From assembly GCF_050436765.1 (NCBI RefSeq), contig NZ_JBNQGD010000077.1:1-12770 (forward strand): a DNA stretch of 12,770 nt, in the 5' to 3' direction. Under the pieces are notes generated by a model, which made no database searches, had not been told where the DNA came from, and saw only the letters and a list, made by a program, of their open reading frames with translations. Source of the DNA: Arachidicoccus sp050436765. GTDB lineage: Bacteria > Bacteroidota > Bacteroidia > Chitinophagales > Chitinophagaceae. The position numbers were made by a program, and so were the translations under genes. Below are positions 1 to 8,516 of this stretch, one piece after another; position 1 is the stretch's first letter, and every line of letters starts with the position of its first letter.

Positions 1-273
1 CAAAGCTAAAGACACGCATTAGAAAGGGCAATATGCACTTCGTGGGACGGATACTATAGGTTTGCTTCTTAAGAATGGCTATTTAGTTACGAATCAGAAT
101 ATTATGATACGAAGATTACGGAAAGTGGGAAGGACTTACTAGCAAGTCGGGAATTATTAGGAGACCTAAAAATTAAAAAAAGGGCAACTATTGAATTTAT
201 AATAAAATGGATTTCTGTCGTTTTAAGTATTTTAGCCCTAATTGTATCAATATGGGCGGCAAATGGAAAATAA
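1..273 (+). pseudogene. Decayed gene fragment: winged-helix-like segment plus C-terminal membrane helix
   Basis: A readable protein trace runs across three frames and ends at a TAA at 271-273. One frame gives KLKTRIRKGNMHFVG near the start. A second, from about 23, gives TDTIGLLLKNGYL. From about 85 the third continues SYESEYYDTKITESGKDLL and then a hydrophobic stretch, FIIKWISVVLSILALIVSIW, typical of one membrane helix. The three pieces join smoothly in meaning while stops interrupt each single frame (TAG at 20-22, TAA at 70-72), which suggests two small indels in a former gene of about 90 or more residues. The piece 'ITESGKDLL' resembles the wing of small winged-helix proteins (ITExGKxxL), but I cannot name a family. 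The 5' end lies outside the window. Sequencing error instead of decay is possible. Confidence 0.4.
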
Positions 274-471
274 TTATATGGTAATTTCTCCTTTATATCA
301 TTTTTGCAAGACGAGGCAAGCAGATAAGAGAAACTCGCATATTATCCCAAAGTTTCTAGGTAAAGACCTATATAGCTGTCTTGCATAATAATATTTAATA
401 GGCCGCAAATGTAAAAATATTATGCCCTTTCCACAAGTTTTCGCGTTGACCCCAGACATGCACGACATACA

Positions 472-506
472 ATAAAAACCGCTCCAGTATTGACTTTGGA
501 GCGGTT
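472..506 (-). terminator. Rho-independent terminator, leftward
   Basis: Perfect 10-bp stem: AACCGCTCCA (477-486) pairs with TGGAGCGGTT (497-506) around a 10-base loop. On the minus strand the stem is followed by TTTTTATT, giving a GC-rich hairpin with a T-tract. On the plus strand no T-run follows, so it should act leftward only. It lies about 360 bp beyond the last gene of the defence operon and may end that transcript or that of a former gene next to it. Confidence 0.75.
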
Positions 507-553
507 CGTATCGCTATTTAGCGGTGAGGGCGGCACTTGTATTGCCCCAAATA

Positions 554-660
554 TCTTATTGCTAATTAATTACTTATATGCGTCTTCATTTTTTGTCCAC
601 CGAAATGTCCACATCAAAGCCAGTAATTCAAATAGACTTAAGCGAAGGTAAAAAATATTT
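554..660 (+). repeat. Left copy of 107-bp direct repeat (DR-L)
   Basis: Aligned without gaps to 10805-10911 (offset 10251 bp) it shows 9 mismatches in 107 positions. The first 25 bases are identical, as is a 31-base block that includes TGTCCAC CGAAA TGTCCAC (594-612), itself a 7-bp direct repeat with 12-bp period. Similarity stops sharply at both ends. The copies bracket the defence operon and the IS1 element, so they are candidate recombination or attachment sites, or relics of a duplicated gene start. Both copies contain an ATG after the second TGTCCAC block that opens a short reading frame. Confidence 0.85.
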
Positions 661-868
661 AATTATCATAGTGTAAAAATCAAAAATATTGTCTTCATTA
701 TTTATTACTAATACGCTTTAAGATTATTGTCTTCAATTAAACTAGCAGATCATTTCGAAATAAGATGACTTTGCTTTATAATGCCTTTAATAGGCTGATG
801 CAGACCTAAAATTCCTATCCTTGTTAAGAAGCTAGTGATAACTTTTTCTCTGAGAATTTGAAGCCATT

Positions 869-1588
869 TTATAAATCCTGTTGAATTATTGCTAAATCTT
901 TCTTGTAGCTTTCTAATAAGAACTCATTTAACTTGGTAAACTTCGCAAGCTCTTCGATTTGTCTATTTAGTTTTTCAAGCCGATACTTTCTCTGAATTGA
1001 ATCATCTTTATAATTGTCTAAATCAATCGATGGATCATTATCAAAAATTACTTGAATAATTCTTATATCATCATTATCATGCAGATTGACCGCATTTTCG
1101 ATAATAGATTGTGTTTTTTCATTTTTTGCCTTTAGAGCTGCTTGGTTCAAAACGAAAGCTATCCAAATTCTGGCCGTCTTGTCAATTTCTTTAGCAATAT
1201 TCATCCATTCTTCCACAGATTTATAATCTAAGTTATCTGTTTCTAATTCCGACAAGTCTTTGTTAATCAGATCATTATAAAAATAAGGCTTCTCGGTGTC
1301 AGGATTTAGTTGAGATAATGTGTCTAAGATAGGCTCGAAACTTTGTAAAGGCCTTCTTCCCGACGGAAGAGAATGTCGATGTTCCCATAGTTTTAGTATT
1401 ACATCAAAACACTCTTTCTCTGCAACTTCTTTTTCCCTGCCTTCTGATTGTTCTATTGCAGTTATTTTTTCAGCAAGATAATGAGCCATCCACCGAGAGA
1501 AAGTATCAACCCCTGGCTCTAATTTAAGCTCTTTAACGAAGAGCTTACCCAAGTTTATTACTTCTTCCTGTAGTTTTAAGTTCTCCAT
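869..1588 (-). CDS. Small partner of the Avs-type STAND protein (possibly Avs3b-like), 239 aa
   Basis: A soluble, charged, largely helical protein without signal peptide or membrane segment. I do not see a catalytic motif. The N-terminal third (LEPGVDTFSRWMAHYLAEKI at about 23-42, then a Cys and LWEHRHSLPSGRRP at about 67-80) matches, from memory, a family of small proteins encoded beside Avs-type STAND NTPases; the type III AVAST system has such a second gene, avs3B. The C-terminal part (about 195-239) is rich in Lys, Glu and Leu and may form a coiled coil. The ATG at 1586-1588 lies inside the end of the STAND gene, overlapping it by 44 bp in a different frame; the next Met is at residue 34, after part of the conserved block, so the first start is preferred. 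This overlap predicts coupled translation and a role with the large protein. The name is an inference; membership in a co-transcribed pair is secure. Confidence 0.7.
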   Translation of the reverse strand: MENLKLQEEVINLGKLFVKELKLEPGVDTFSRWMAHYLAEKITAIEQSEGREKEVAEKECFDVILKLWEHRHSLPSGRRPLQSFEPILDTLSQLNPDTEKPYFYNDLINKDLSELETDNLDYKSVEEWMNIAKEIDKTARIWIAFVLNQAALKAKNEKTQSIIENAVNLHDNDDIRIIQVIFDNDPSIDLDNYKDDSIQRKYRLEKLNRQIEELAKFTKLNEFLLESYKKDLAIIQQDL

Positions 1589-4500
1589 TCGACGATAGTA
1601 TAAATAGTTTATGTATAGGTTTTGAATATTCGTATTTATCCTCCTTGCTTCGGTATTTATAATTAATTTCCCTGCTTATTCCAATTTTCAATATCACATC
1701 ACAATTAAGAGTTGAACACATGTGTTTTAAAAATTGCAACGACGCTTTTAATCGTTTACCAGCCTGGCTGGGGCTTTCATCTCGGTCTCCTCTATGACTA
1801 CTCCATATTTCGCATTTCAAGGTAGGGTCACATGATTCTGGTAAATACCAAACTTTTCCATCACCTTCTACAGACAAATTTAATCTACTCACAATATCAT
1901 CTCCTATTACATAATAAGGATAATCTAGATTATCAGCATAAGGATCATATTCATCTAATCTTTTGGAGACTGATTCATCCTTAATCCATCCCTTAAGCTC
2001 GAAAGAACCTGATTCTATTTCCATATCACTCTCTTCATAGTCGGGAAGTTTGTAGTCATAAGGATCACTGCAAGTTTCTAATGCTCTCATTAATGACTTA
2101 GAAGTATCTTTGGAAACTAAAGCAGATACAATTGAAAAGCTTTCGGTCCTTTCATTATCTTTTTCTTCCCATCCTCCTCGTATATTAAGCCATAGTTCTT
2201 CATTATCATCTGTTGTTAGTAAAGTTTCATAAAAGCTGTTTTCTGAGATATCTGTTCTCCAATTATCTCCTTTATTTTTAGAAATCCATTCTGGTCTCTT
2301 TAATGGTACTTGGTCACGATAATCAATCAACCATTTCCCATCTGTACACGTTAATACATGTTCTGAGATCCACTCATCCCATTTACTATCACACCGATCT
2401 CGTTTTACAGCCACAGGCATTTTTTCAAGAAACCTTGCTGCTGCTACCATCATTGAATGGTATGACAAATAAAAATCAAGGTTGTCTGTTCTTGGATAGC
2501 TTCCGTGGTCGTGCGAGGTTTCTTTTGCATTGGAATGTCTATTCCATATAACAACTCTCGGATCATTGTTATAGCCATTTTCCTCTTTTATACCCCATTC
2601 TTCAATAATAACATTAGCAGCTATATCTTCTACTTGTTTTCCTGGTACACCAAAAACCCTTCCTAACGGTTCAAACCAGTACCTATCAAAATCCCATCCG
2701 AAATAAAAATCATATTCTGTATTAACTACTTTGTTTATATGCCAATAACTATCAACTCTCTCATTGTAATTCATTTCCACTGTTGGTATATTACTTTTAC
2801 CAACGGCTTTTAGTTTATTCAGTGTTTCCTCACTATAGACATCCCCCAAGCAGATTGAGAGATTGACCGCTATTTCTGCTGAAAATTTCTGTATAAGGAT
2901 GTGAGGTTCACCAAAGGCATATTGAACGAATATGTCTTTATATTGAGCCAATAGTTCCGGTTTTTCTAATGAAATTCTTGCTAAAGCAATTAATAAATAT
3001 AATCTTGAGTGAAGGTTATAAAAAGGAAATTTACAGTTACCAAAAGCATCCACTTTGTCATGCCGCATCCAATAGATTAGCTCATTAATAATATCCTGAC
3101 AGTTGAATTCAGCTAAAGCTCGCACCGTATGAACTGCATTCCACCGTTCTGATGACCGAGGCGACCCAAGAGCCGACCAAATAAAGCCTGTTATTTGATT
3201 GGCAACATTCTTAGATGTAAACAACCATTTATCCCATTCACCATCCCCAAAATCATTATCAATGTGCAGTTCAAATCTTGACAGTGTAAAATCAAGCAAA
3301 TCCGGCGCCTTTTGAGGGTCGATTGTAAGAACCGCAATACTTACAAACCCAAAAAACATTTCTGCATCAGAGAATTCGTATCCGTTTGCCATGCCTTCAA
3401 ATATTCCTTCTTTTAGTTTATCAATTTCATTTATAGTAAGGCTAAAGTCTTCTATAAAATATCTAAATGAATATGGAACAACCAGCTTCTGTGCGTATTT
3501 ACTTCCTAATTTCTTTACTAAAACAAGCCAGTTTTTCTTGAAGCTGACCTTATTTTTCCATTCATCCGGAAGCGAACTGAAAAATGATTTAGTTTCATAG
3601 CTATTTAATTCCGATGACAATATTATATCAATAAATTTCCATAGATCTTTTTCATTTAATCTTTTTACAGCTTCAATCCAAAAGCTATCTATATTTTTGT
3701 AAAAGCGCTTGTCGAATAGTGTATTAAATGAATGAAGACATTTTTCAAATTGTTCACTGTTGAGAATATCCGCAGCACCAAAGACAGCTTCCCAATGTAC
3801 ATCATCATCAGTTCGATTTGTGTCTTGAAAAGTTTTATTTTCTTTAGCCTCCGACAATAACTTTCTATTCTTTTGATGGTAAGCTAATATTCCATCTAAT
3901 GTATCATTCTGGATATTTTTTTGGGAGGCCATTTGCTGCATCTTCTCCCAGTATTCAGCGGTGGTACCTTCTATTTGAAGCAGATGAATGGCATCAGCAA
4001 ATACCTTTTGCTTTATTTCTGTATTACCTTCATTTTCCAGGCAGATGGAAAGCAACTCTTCAAGTTGATGATAGGAAAAAAATCTTGACATCGCCCATCC
4101 TGTTGAAGGCGATACTTTACCAGATTGTACCAATTCAATCAGTAATGCTTCTAACTGGTATTCAAACCTTCCTATGTCTCGATCCCGCCACCGGCTTAAT
4201 GCGGATATTCCTTCTCCGCTCGACATTCTCGCACAAACAGCAATTGCTTCACTTCTGTTCCAATACTTTTCACGTGACACATATTCTCCCACTACTTCGG
4301 CACAGCGTATAAAACGGTATGCTAATTCGTCGGAGATACTATTTGCATTGCATGCTTGTTTAGCAAGTGATACAACAGCTTCCCATCTTCTGACTATTTC
4401 GTCGCCAAATTTAGACACGATGTTTATAGCCTCTTCAAAATATACACTGGCGTCATCAGATGCTGTATTCAATACAGCACGGGCAAGTCCGATATATCTT

Positions 4501-7500
4501 TCCGCCGTTTCCTCCGGACCCCCTTCGGTGATGCTTTTTATTCGTTCATAAGCACTTTGCTCAAGTTCCTGTTTTACTAATGATAAATGTGATAATCTGA
4601 ATGCTGCTCCTACTGTATTCAGCTCATCAGGAATCCATAAAGCCTTATTGTTCTTGATGTAGGTAGTGTAAAACCAGTTTACTTCTTCAGTATCTCCTTT
4701 GTTATATAGTATTAGAATAGATGACTGAAGTGAAGCAATCTCATTGGGTAAAGTATCGTAAGAACCATATCTATTGGCTCTTGCATTGTTTGATTTTTCA
4801 TTCGCATTTTTTACTTCACTTTCGAAATTGAAGTCCTGCTGGTTCAGTATTCTAACCCTTAGAAAGTACCAGGGGCATAAGCCGTTGATTACTTCTTTGA
4901 ATTTTTTAACCTCATTGTCCCGAGCATAGTCACTTTTTTCCTTTTTGTCAGCTAGATTTTGAGGCAAAATAGCATCAACATCTACTTCCGATTTATCTTC
5001 CAATAGGCTTCGGATTGCGAGTGCTTTTAGGTAAACGGCACGTTCCTGCGATTGATGTGCACTGTATACCATCTGTGACGCTTTTAAAGGGATATAATAT
5101 CTCAATACTCTTAGAAGTTGTATAGACGGTAGGTTTCTGTATAGACAAACCTCTATAAAGGACACTATAGCTGATGTAATACTATCATCATGGTAGTACT
5201 GCTTTGGTTTTTTAATTCTGGATTTCGAATTTGTTAAGAGCTTTAAGCAAGTTTCAATGAACTGTTCTTCAGGAAATCTCCCAACTTTTATGAGTTCACT
5301 GGCAATAGCTACTGTATAGTACGGTTGCCTGATACAAATTTCCAAGAAATTATTAATAGCTTCAAAATTTCCAATATCTATAAACCTCTTTATTAGACTT
5401 TTCATTATGCCAAAAACAAATGCCTTGGACGTGAATCGATTTAGGAAACCAATACAATCTTCTACTCCGTAAATATTGAAAAATGCATATGCTAATTCTA
5501 AAACATCCCTTTCTGTAACCTTATTTTGCGTATGGCGCTCATCGCTTTTCCGAAGCTCTTCAAAGTATATTTGTAGCCAATTTACAGCAGCCCTTAAATA
5601 ACCTCTGGCTTCTCCTATATATTCATTAATTCCTGACAATAATGAAGCAGTAAAGACATTCTCTGAACCATTCCAAGCACCATTTAGTAAGCGTTTAAAT
5701 GCAATATCCTGAACCTTTTGTTTATCCTGTAAAATAACAAGCAGGTGAATATTGTTTTGAAAAAGCCCATGTTGCCGCTGATTTCCAGCCACTTCCTCGC
5801 CGGCTCTCATTGCTATCTTTATGGCATCATTATAATGTTTGGCTCTCAGTGCCGCACGGAAAGCAAACTGTAACCTGTAGACACGTACATTTCTTGCATC
5901 GATTGGATTGTCTTCCGGCAAATAACTGTCCGAGAGTGCAATTTCAATTAATTTTTCATATTGCTCTGCCTGAAGGTAGAGGTGCGGCAGAACCTCGGCA
6001 ACATAAGTGTACTGATTGGCTAAGGGCTCTAATATGTTTATATAGGCTTCAAAATTTTCTTTCTTTGCCAAGAAAGTTTTTCTAAACCACGTTTCCGTTG
6101 GCTCATCTCTGAATTGTACAGACTGGTCTGACAACCACAATGAGCGACCAATATCTGCTACAAAGCTCTTAATTGTCTCGGTCGTTACTCCAGATGCTTT
6201 TGCTAAAATTTCTATTGGAATATGAGGAGGTAAACTTGCTAACCCTAAACATATTGCCTGTATTTGTTCCTGGAATGAATCCGATAAGAAGTCCTTTATT
6301 TTTGAAACTGCAGTATTTAATTGCAATTCAATCTGCTCTTCAACGGTCATTCCAGCAGGTCCTAACCTATTTAGTAATTCAGAAACAGATGATGTATGGA
6401 CACTTAATGCGTTTGACTGTACACGGGGATTGCCACTGGTTAACCGATGAAATTCCGTTCCGTCTTTTTCATCAGCTTCGGAGAACCATTTCCGTAGATT
6501 TATTAATGATTCTGTTTCGGAAAATGCTGCTAATTTAAACTGAACAATTTTGGAGTTAGGTTTTAGTAACTGAATTCGTTCGGTTCTGCATAATAAAACC
6601 AGCTTACATCCATCCGGTATATTTTCACGAAGCAACTCGTTGGCAAAACAAGGATGGTTATATTCCTGAGCTGCTATTTCTGCATTATCTGCCGCATCAA
6701 TCAAAATAAATAAGGTGGCAGAATCACTTGTTTGTTTTAAGGTTTTTACAGCGGCTTCAATACGCCATAAGAACTTCTTCATAATGTCATTATCCTGAGA
6801 AGTGTCCTGTACGAGCAAAGGATCGCACAGACCTTTTACAGCGAGCTCATTGACGATTTGAACCAAGGCATCTCGATGTCTATGTCGAGGTTCACTACGA
6901 TTTCTATATCGTCCCGCTCCAAAACAATCATAGGCAATACCCATTGAATCCGAAGGTAATGAATGTATTAGCTGGCGACAGAATACAGATTTACCAACAC
7001 CACCTGGTGCATGGACAATGACAGGATATAAAGCATTTGAAATATTTTTGATAAGCTCTTCGTGTTGTTCCCGATCAATGATATTTTCTGCTTGCTCCCA
7101 TATGGCCGGAGCTGGGAACAGGTCTCTTTCAGCGGAAATACCAAAGCGTTTTAAAATATCTTCCCGGGAAATCATTCCGTTAGAGTCCGGTAAAACCCTT
7201 TCCTGTACGAGAGCAACAATACTTTCAATTTGTGCATTATCAACAGCTCCAGCTATAAGTTGTGCTATTTCTAATCTCAATTCATCTTTTTGAGAATTGT
7301 AATCACCCTCGCCATCCTGAAAGTTTAATAGTCTACAAAACTGACTTAGTTCATCAGAAGAAAATCCCGTATATTTTTCAACGGTTTCTCGAAACCTATC
7401 ATTAACAGTTTCAGCATTTGCTAAGAAACTAATGTTCTGTTTGAAAGAATCTTCTACCGGTCTGTTGGTAACGATGGTAAATGAAAAATCTGGAGCATTT

Positions 7501-7820
7501 GTTTCTCTTAAATGTTGGGAAAACCTTTTTGAAAAACCCTCAATGGTATCTTTCAAGTCACTTAAAACAAAAGGAGTATCTTTTTGAACCGTCGTGTGTT
7601 TTAATTGGTAATACTTGATCTGTTTTTTGTCAATTAACTCGTCGTAATACTCAGTGACATCTATAACATATTCCCCTTCTTTCTCGTTTTCTTCTGAACC
7701 TTCAATTACAATAGTGCGTAGCGAAGTGTTAGGATACACCAACCCTAAACAACGCCTGGCTGCCCACCTATAATGAAATACATCGCCTGCTCTTGAATAT
7801 GCGACTAAGTCGTTTGGCAT
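1545..7820 (-). CDS. Avs-type (AVAST) STAND NTPase with N-terminal Cap4-like nuclease, 2091 aa
   Basis: A giant cytoplasmic defence sensor. Residues 1-110 match the Cap4/DUF4297-like PD-(D/E)xK nuclease: AGDVFHYRWAARRCL near 11-25, then E40, D54 in VIDV, and Q72-L-K74 in YYQLKHTT as likely metal and catalytic residues. Residues about 260-450 form the P-loop NTPase: Walker A APGGVGKS (271-278), Walker B FILIDAADN (371-379) and a sensor-like CRTER (411-415). From about 500 onwards the protein is long helical-repeat (TPR-like) sequence, with a C-terminal domain I cannot assign. Length and order fit Avs proteins, most closely Avs3-type or Avs2-type. Known Avs1-3 members bind the phage large terminase and Avs4 binds the portal; they then oligomerise and cut DNA. 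The start lies 12 bp after the rloB stop and the end overlaps the 239-residue gene by 44 bp. All key motifs are intact. The exact Avs subtype is not settled. Confidence 0.85.
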   Translation of the reverse strand: MPNDLVAYSRAGDVFHYRWAARRCLGLVYPNTSLRTIVIEGSEENEKEGEYVIDVTEYYDELIDKKQIKYYQLKHTTVQKDTPFVLSDLKDTIEGFSKRFSQHLRETNAPDFSFTIVTNRPVEDSFKQNISFLANAETVNDRFRETVEKYTGFSSDELSQFCRLLNFQDGEGDYNSQKDELRLEIAQLIAGAVDNAQIESIVALVQERVLPDSNGMISREDILKRFGISAERDLFPAPAIWEQAENIIDREQHEELIKNISNALYPVIVHAPGGVGKSVFCRQLIHSLPSDSMGIAYDCFGAGRYRNRSEPRHRHRDALVQIVNELAVKGLCDPLLVQDTSQDNDIMKKFLWRIEAAVKTLKQTSDSATLFILIDAADNAEIAAQEYNHPCFANELLRENIPDGCKLVLLCRTERIQLLKPNSKIVQFKLAAFSETESLINLRKWFSEADEKDGTEFHRLTSGNPRVQSNALSVHTSSVSELLNRLGPAGMTVEEQIELQLNTAVSKIKDFLSDSFQEQIQAICLGLASLPPHIPIEILAKASGVTTETIKSFVADIGRSLWLSDQSVQFRDEPTETWFRKTFLAKKENFEAYINILEPLANQYTYVAEVLPHLYLQAEQYEKLIEIALSDSYLPEDNPIDARNVRVYRLQFAFRAALRAKHYNDAIKIAMRAGEEVAGNQRQHGLFQNNIHLLVILQDKQKVQDIAFKRLLNGAWNGSENVFTASLLSGINEYIGEARGYLRAAVNWLQIYFEELRKSDERHTQNKVTERDVLELAYAFFNIYGVEDCIGFLNRFTSKAFVFGIMKSLIKRFIDIGNFEAINNFLEICIRQPYYTVAIASELIKVGRFPEEQFIETCLKLLTNSKSRIKKPKQYYHDDSITSAIVSFIEVCLYRNLPSIQLLRVLRYYIPLKASQMVYSAHQSQERAVYLKALAIRSLLEDKSEVDVDAILPQNLADKKEKSDYARDNEVKKFKEVINGLCPWYFLRVRILNQQDFNFESEVKNANEKSNNARANRYGSYDTLPNEIASLQSSILILYNKGDTEEVNWFYTTYIKNNKALWIPDELNTVGAAFRLSHLSLVKQELEQSAYERIKSITEGGPEETAERYIGLARAVLNTASDDASVYFEEAINIVSKFGDEIVRRWEAVVSLAKQACNANSISDELAYRFIRCAEVVGEYVSREKYWNRSEAIAVCARMSSGEGISALSRWRDRDIGRFEYQLEALLIELVQSGKVSPSTGWAMSRFFSYHQLEELLSICLENEGNTEIKQKVFADAIHLLQIEGTTAEYWEKMQQMASQKNIQNDTLDGILAYHQKNRKLLSEAKENKTFQDTNRTDDDVHWEAVFGAADILNSEQFEKCLHSFNTLFDKRFYKNIDSFWIEAVKRLNEKDLWKFIDIILSSELNSYETKSFFSSLPDEWKNKVSFKKNWLVLVKKLGSKYAQKLVVPYSFRYFIEDFSLTINEIDKLKEGIFEGMANGYEFSDAEMFFGFVSIAVLTIDPQKAPDLLDFTLSRFELHIDNDFGDGEWDKWLFTSKNVANQITGFIWSALGSPRSSERWNAVHTVRALAEFNCQDIINELIYWMRHDKVDAFGNCKFPFYNLHSRLYLLIALARISLEKPELLAQYKDIFVQYAFGEPHILIQKFSAEIAVNLSICLGDVYSEETLNKLKAVGKSNIPTVEMNYNERVDSYWHINKVVNTEYDFYFGWDFDRYWFEPLGRVFGVPGKQVEDIAANVIIEEWGIKEENGYNNDPRVVIWNRHSNAKETSHDHGSYPRTDNLDFYLSYHSMMVAAARFLEKMPVAVKRDRCDSKWDEWISEHVLTCTDGKWLIDYRDQVPLKRPEWISKNKGDNWRTDISENSFYETLLTTDDNEELWLNIRGGWEEKDNERTESFSIVSALVSKDTSKSLMRALETCSDPYDYKLPDYEESDMEIESGSFELKGWIKDESVSKRLDEYDPYADNLDYPYYVIGDDIVSRLNLSVEGDGKVWYLPESCDPTLKCEIWSSHRGDRDESPSQAGKRLKASLQFLKHMCSTLNCDVILKIGISREINYKYRSKEDKYEYSKPIHKLFILSSNGELKTTGRSNKLG

Positions 7821-7832
7821 TTATTGTTATTT

Positions 7833-8516
7833 TTATCTCAAATTCATCAATTCCTCTACCAATGCCCACACCATTGTAGATGGATTATGATTAGCATAAT
7901 CCTGTCTGTCGAATCGTTCTGCTAAACGTTTGCCACTTCTGATAGCATTTTCCAAACTGCCGTGTTCCTTTAATAAAGCGTACATTTGTTCGCTGTTCTT
8001 TTCGTATCGAAAATTGTTCCCCAAGACCGGCTTAAGATGACTTTCAATCATATCTTTATAAACTCGTCGAGACATGGCATTCTCATAATATTGGAAATGC
8101 AATAAATACCATAATTCAAATGCTTCATTATTCCATGCACATCCGATACCAGAGTTATGACAACGTTGAATAGCTGCGTTAAAATCCTGAGCGGAGAAGC
8201 TATCCCGATCAAAAACTACCCATAGCTTATCTATCTTACGTATGGTATTTTTTTCATAAGCACTTTGCAACCGCAATGCCTCATCTACTAAAGATTGCGT
8301 ATTCCTTCCGGTTCCTTCTATGTCTATTTCATAAGCGGTCAATACCCCTTTAGGTAAGTCTTGCTTAAGCCCTTCAAAATAATTAGGTTCAGTAGCTTCT
8401 CCCTCGCACACGATAAGGTAATACATTCGTTTATTCCGAATGTCCTTTTTCCGTTTTTGGTCCTTTCTTGCAAATCGTTTTTGCTGCTCATTTGGGATTT
8501 TTATTTTTCTTGCCAT
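7833..8516 (-). CDS. rloB: RloB-like TOPRIM-fold protein, 227 aa
   Basis: Belongs to the RloB family, first named for genes linked to restriction-modification loci in Campylobacter. The first 30 residues are rich in Lys and Arg, which could bind nucleic acid. Then comes the hallmark YLIVCEGEATEPNYF (33-47), with the TOPRIM glutamate at E38 or E40, and a strand ending in VVFDRDSF (100-107) whose D103 and D105 form the DxD pair. NEAFELWYLLHF (about 129-140) is another typical block. TOPRIM proteins of paired systems such as PARIS (AriB) and OLD/Gabija are nucleases, so a metal-dependent nuclease held in check by the ATPase is the likely role; its substrate, DNA or tRNA, is unknown. Its ATG overlaps the last 16 bp of the ATPase gene in another frame, so translation is probably coupled. 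Family is secure, activity is inferred. Confidence 0.88.
   Translation of the reverse strand: MARKIKIPNEQQKRFARKDQKRKKDIRNKRMYYLIVCEGEATEPNYFEGLKQDLPKGVLTAYEIDIEGTGRNTQSLVDEALRLQSAYEKNTIRKIDKLWVVFDRDSFSAQDFNAAIQRCHNSGIGCAWNNEAFELWYLLHFQYYENAMSRRVYKDMIESHLKPVLGNNFRYEKNSEQMYALLKEHGSLENAIRSGKRLAERFDRQDYANHNPSTMVWALVEELMNLR

Larger units (their letters stand above)
274..868. other. Gene-free stretch left of the defence operon
   Basis: I see no credible gene here. The stretch contains a leftward terminator-like hairpin (472-506), a tRNA-like 3' segment (about 515-546) that does not fold into a full tRNA, the left 107-bp direct repeat (554-660) and about 210 bp of very AT-rich sequence reaching the stop codon of the 239-residue gene. 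No clear rho-independent terminator lies directly after that stop; the nearest candidate on the minus strand is the hairpin at 472-506. Confidence 0.6.

Noticed and set aside
509..546. Complete tRNA gene on the minus strand
   Set aside because: Only a T-arm-like hairpin and an acceptor-like tail are seen; the loop is not the usual TTCGANN form and no anticodon or D-arm can be placed.
687..735. TATTGTCTTCA repeated at 687-697 and 725-735
   Set aside because: Eleven-base direct repeats in very AT-rich sequence with no further structure; chance or local duplication is enough.
3899..4551. Plus-strand frames of 137 and 125 codons inside the STAND gene, with others at 2303, 5810, 6173 and 7018
   Set aside because: They lie opposite a single intact 2091-codon gene with clear domains, and their translations show no family features. 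They are antisense shadows.
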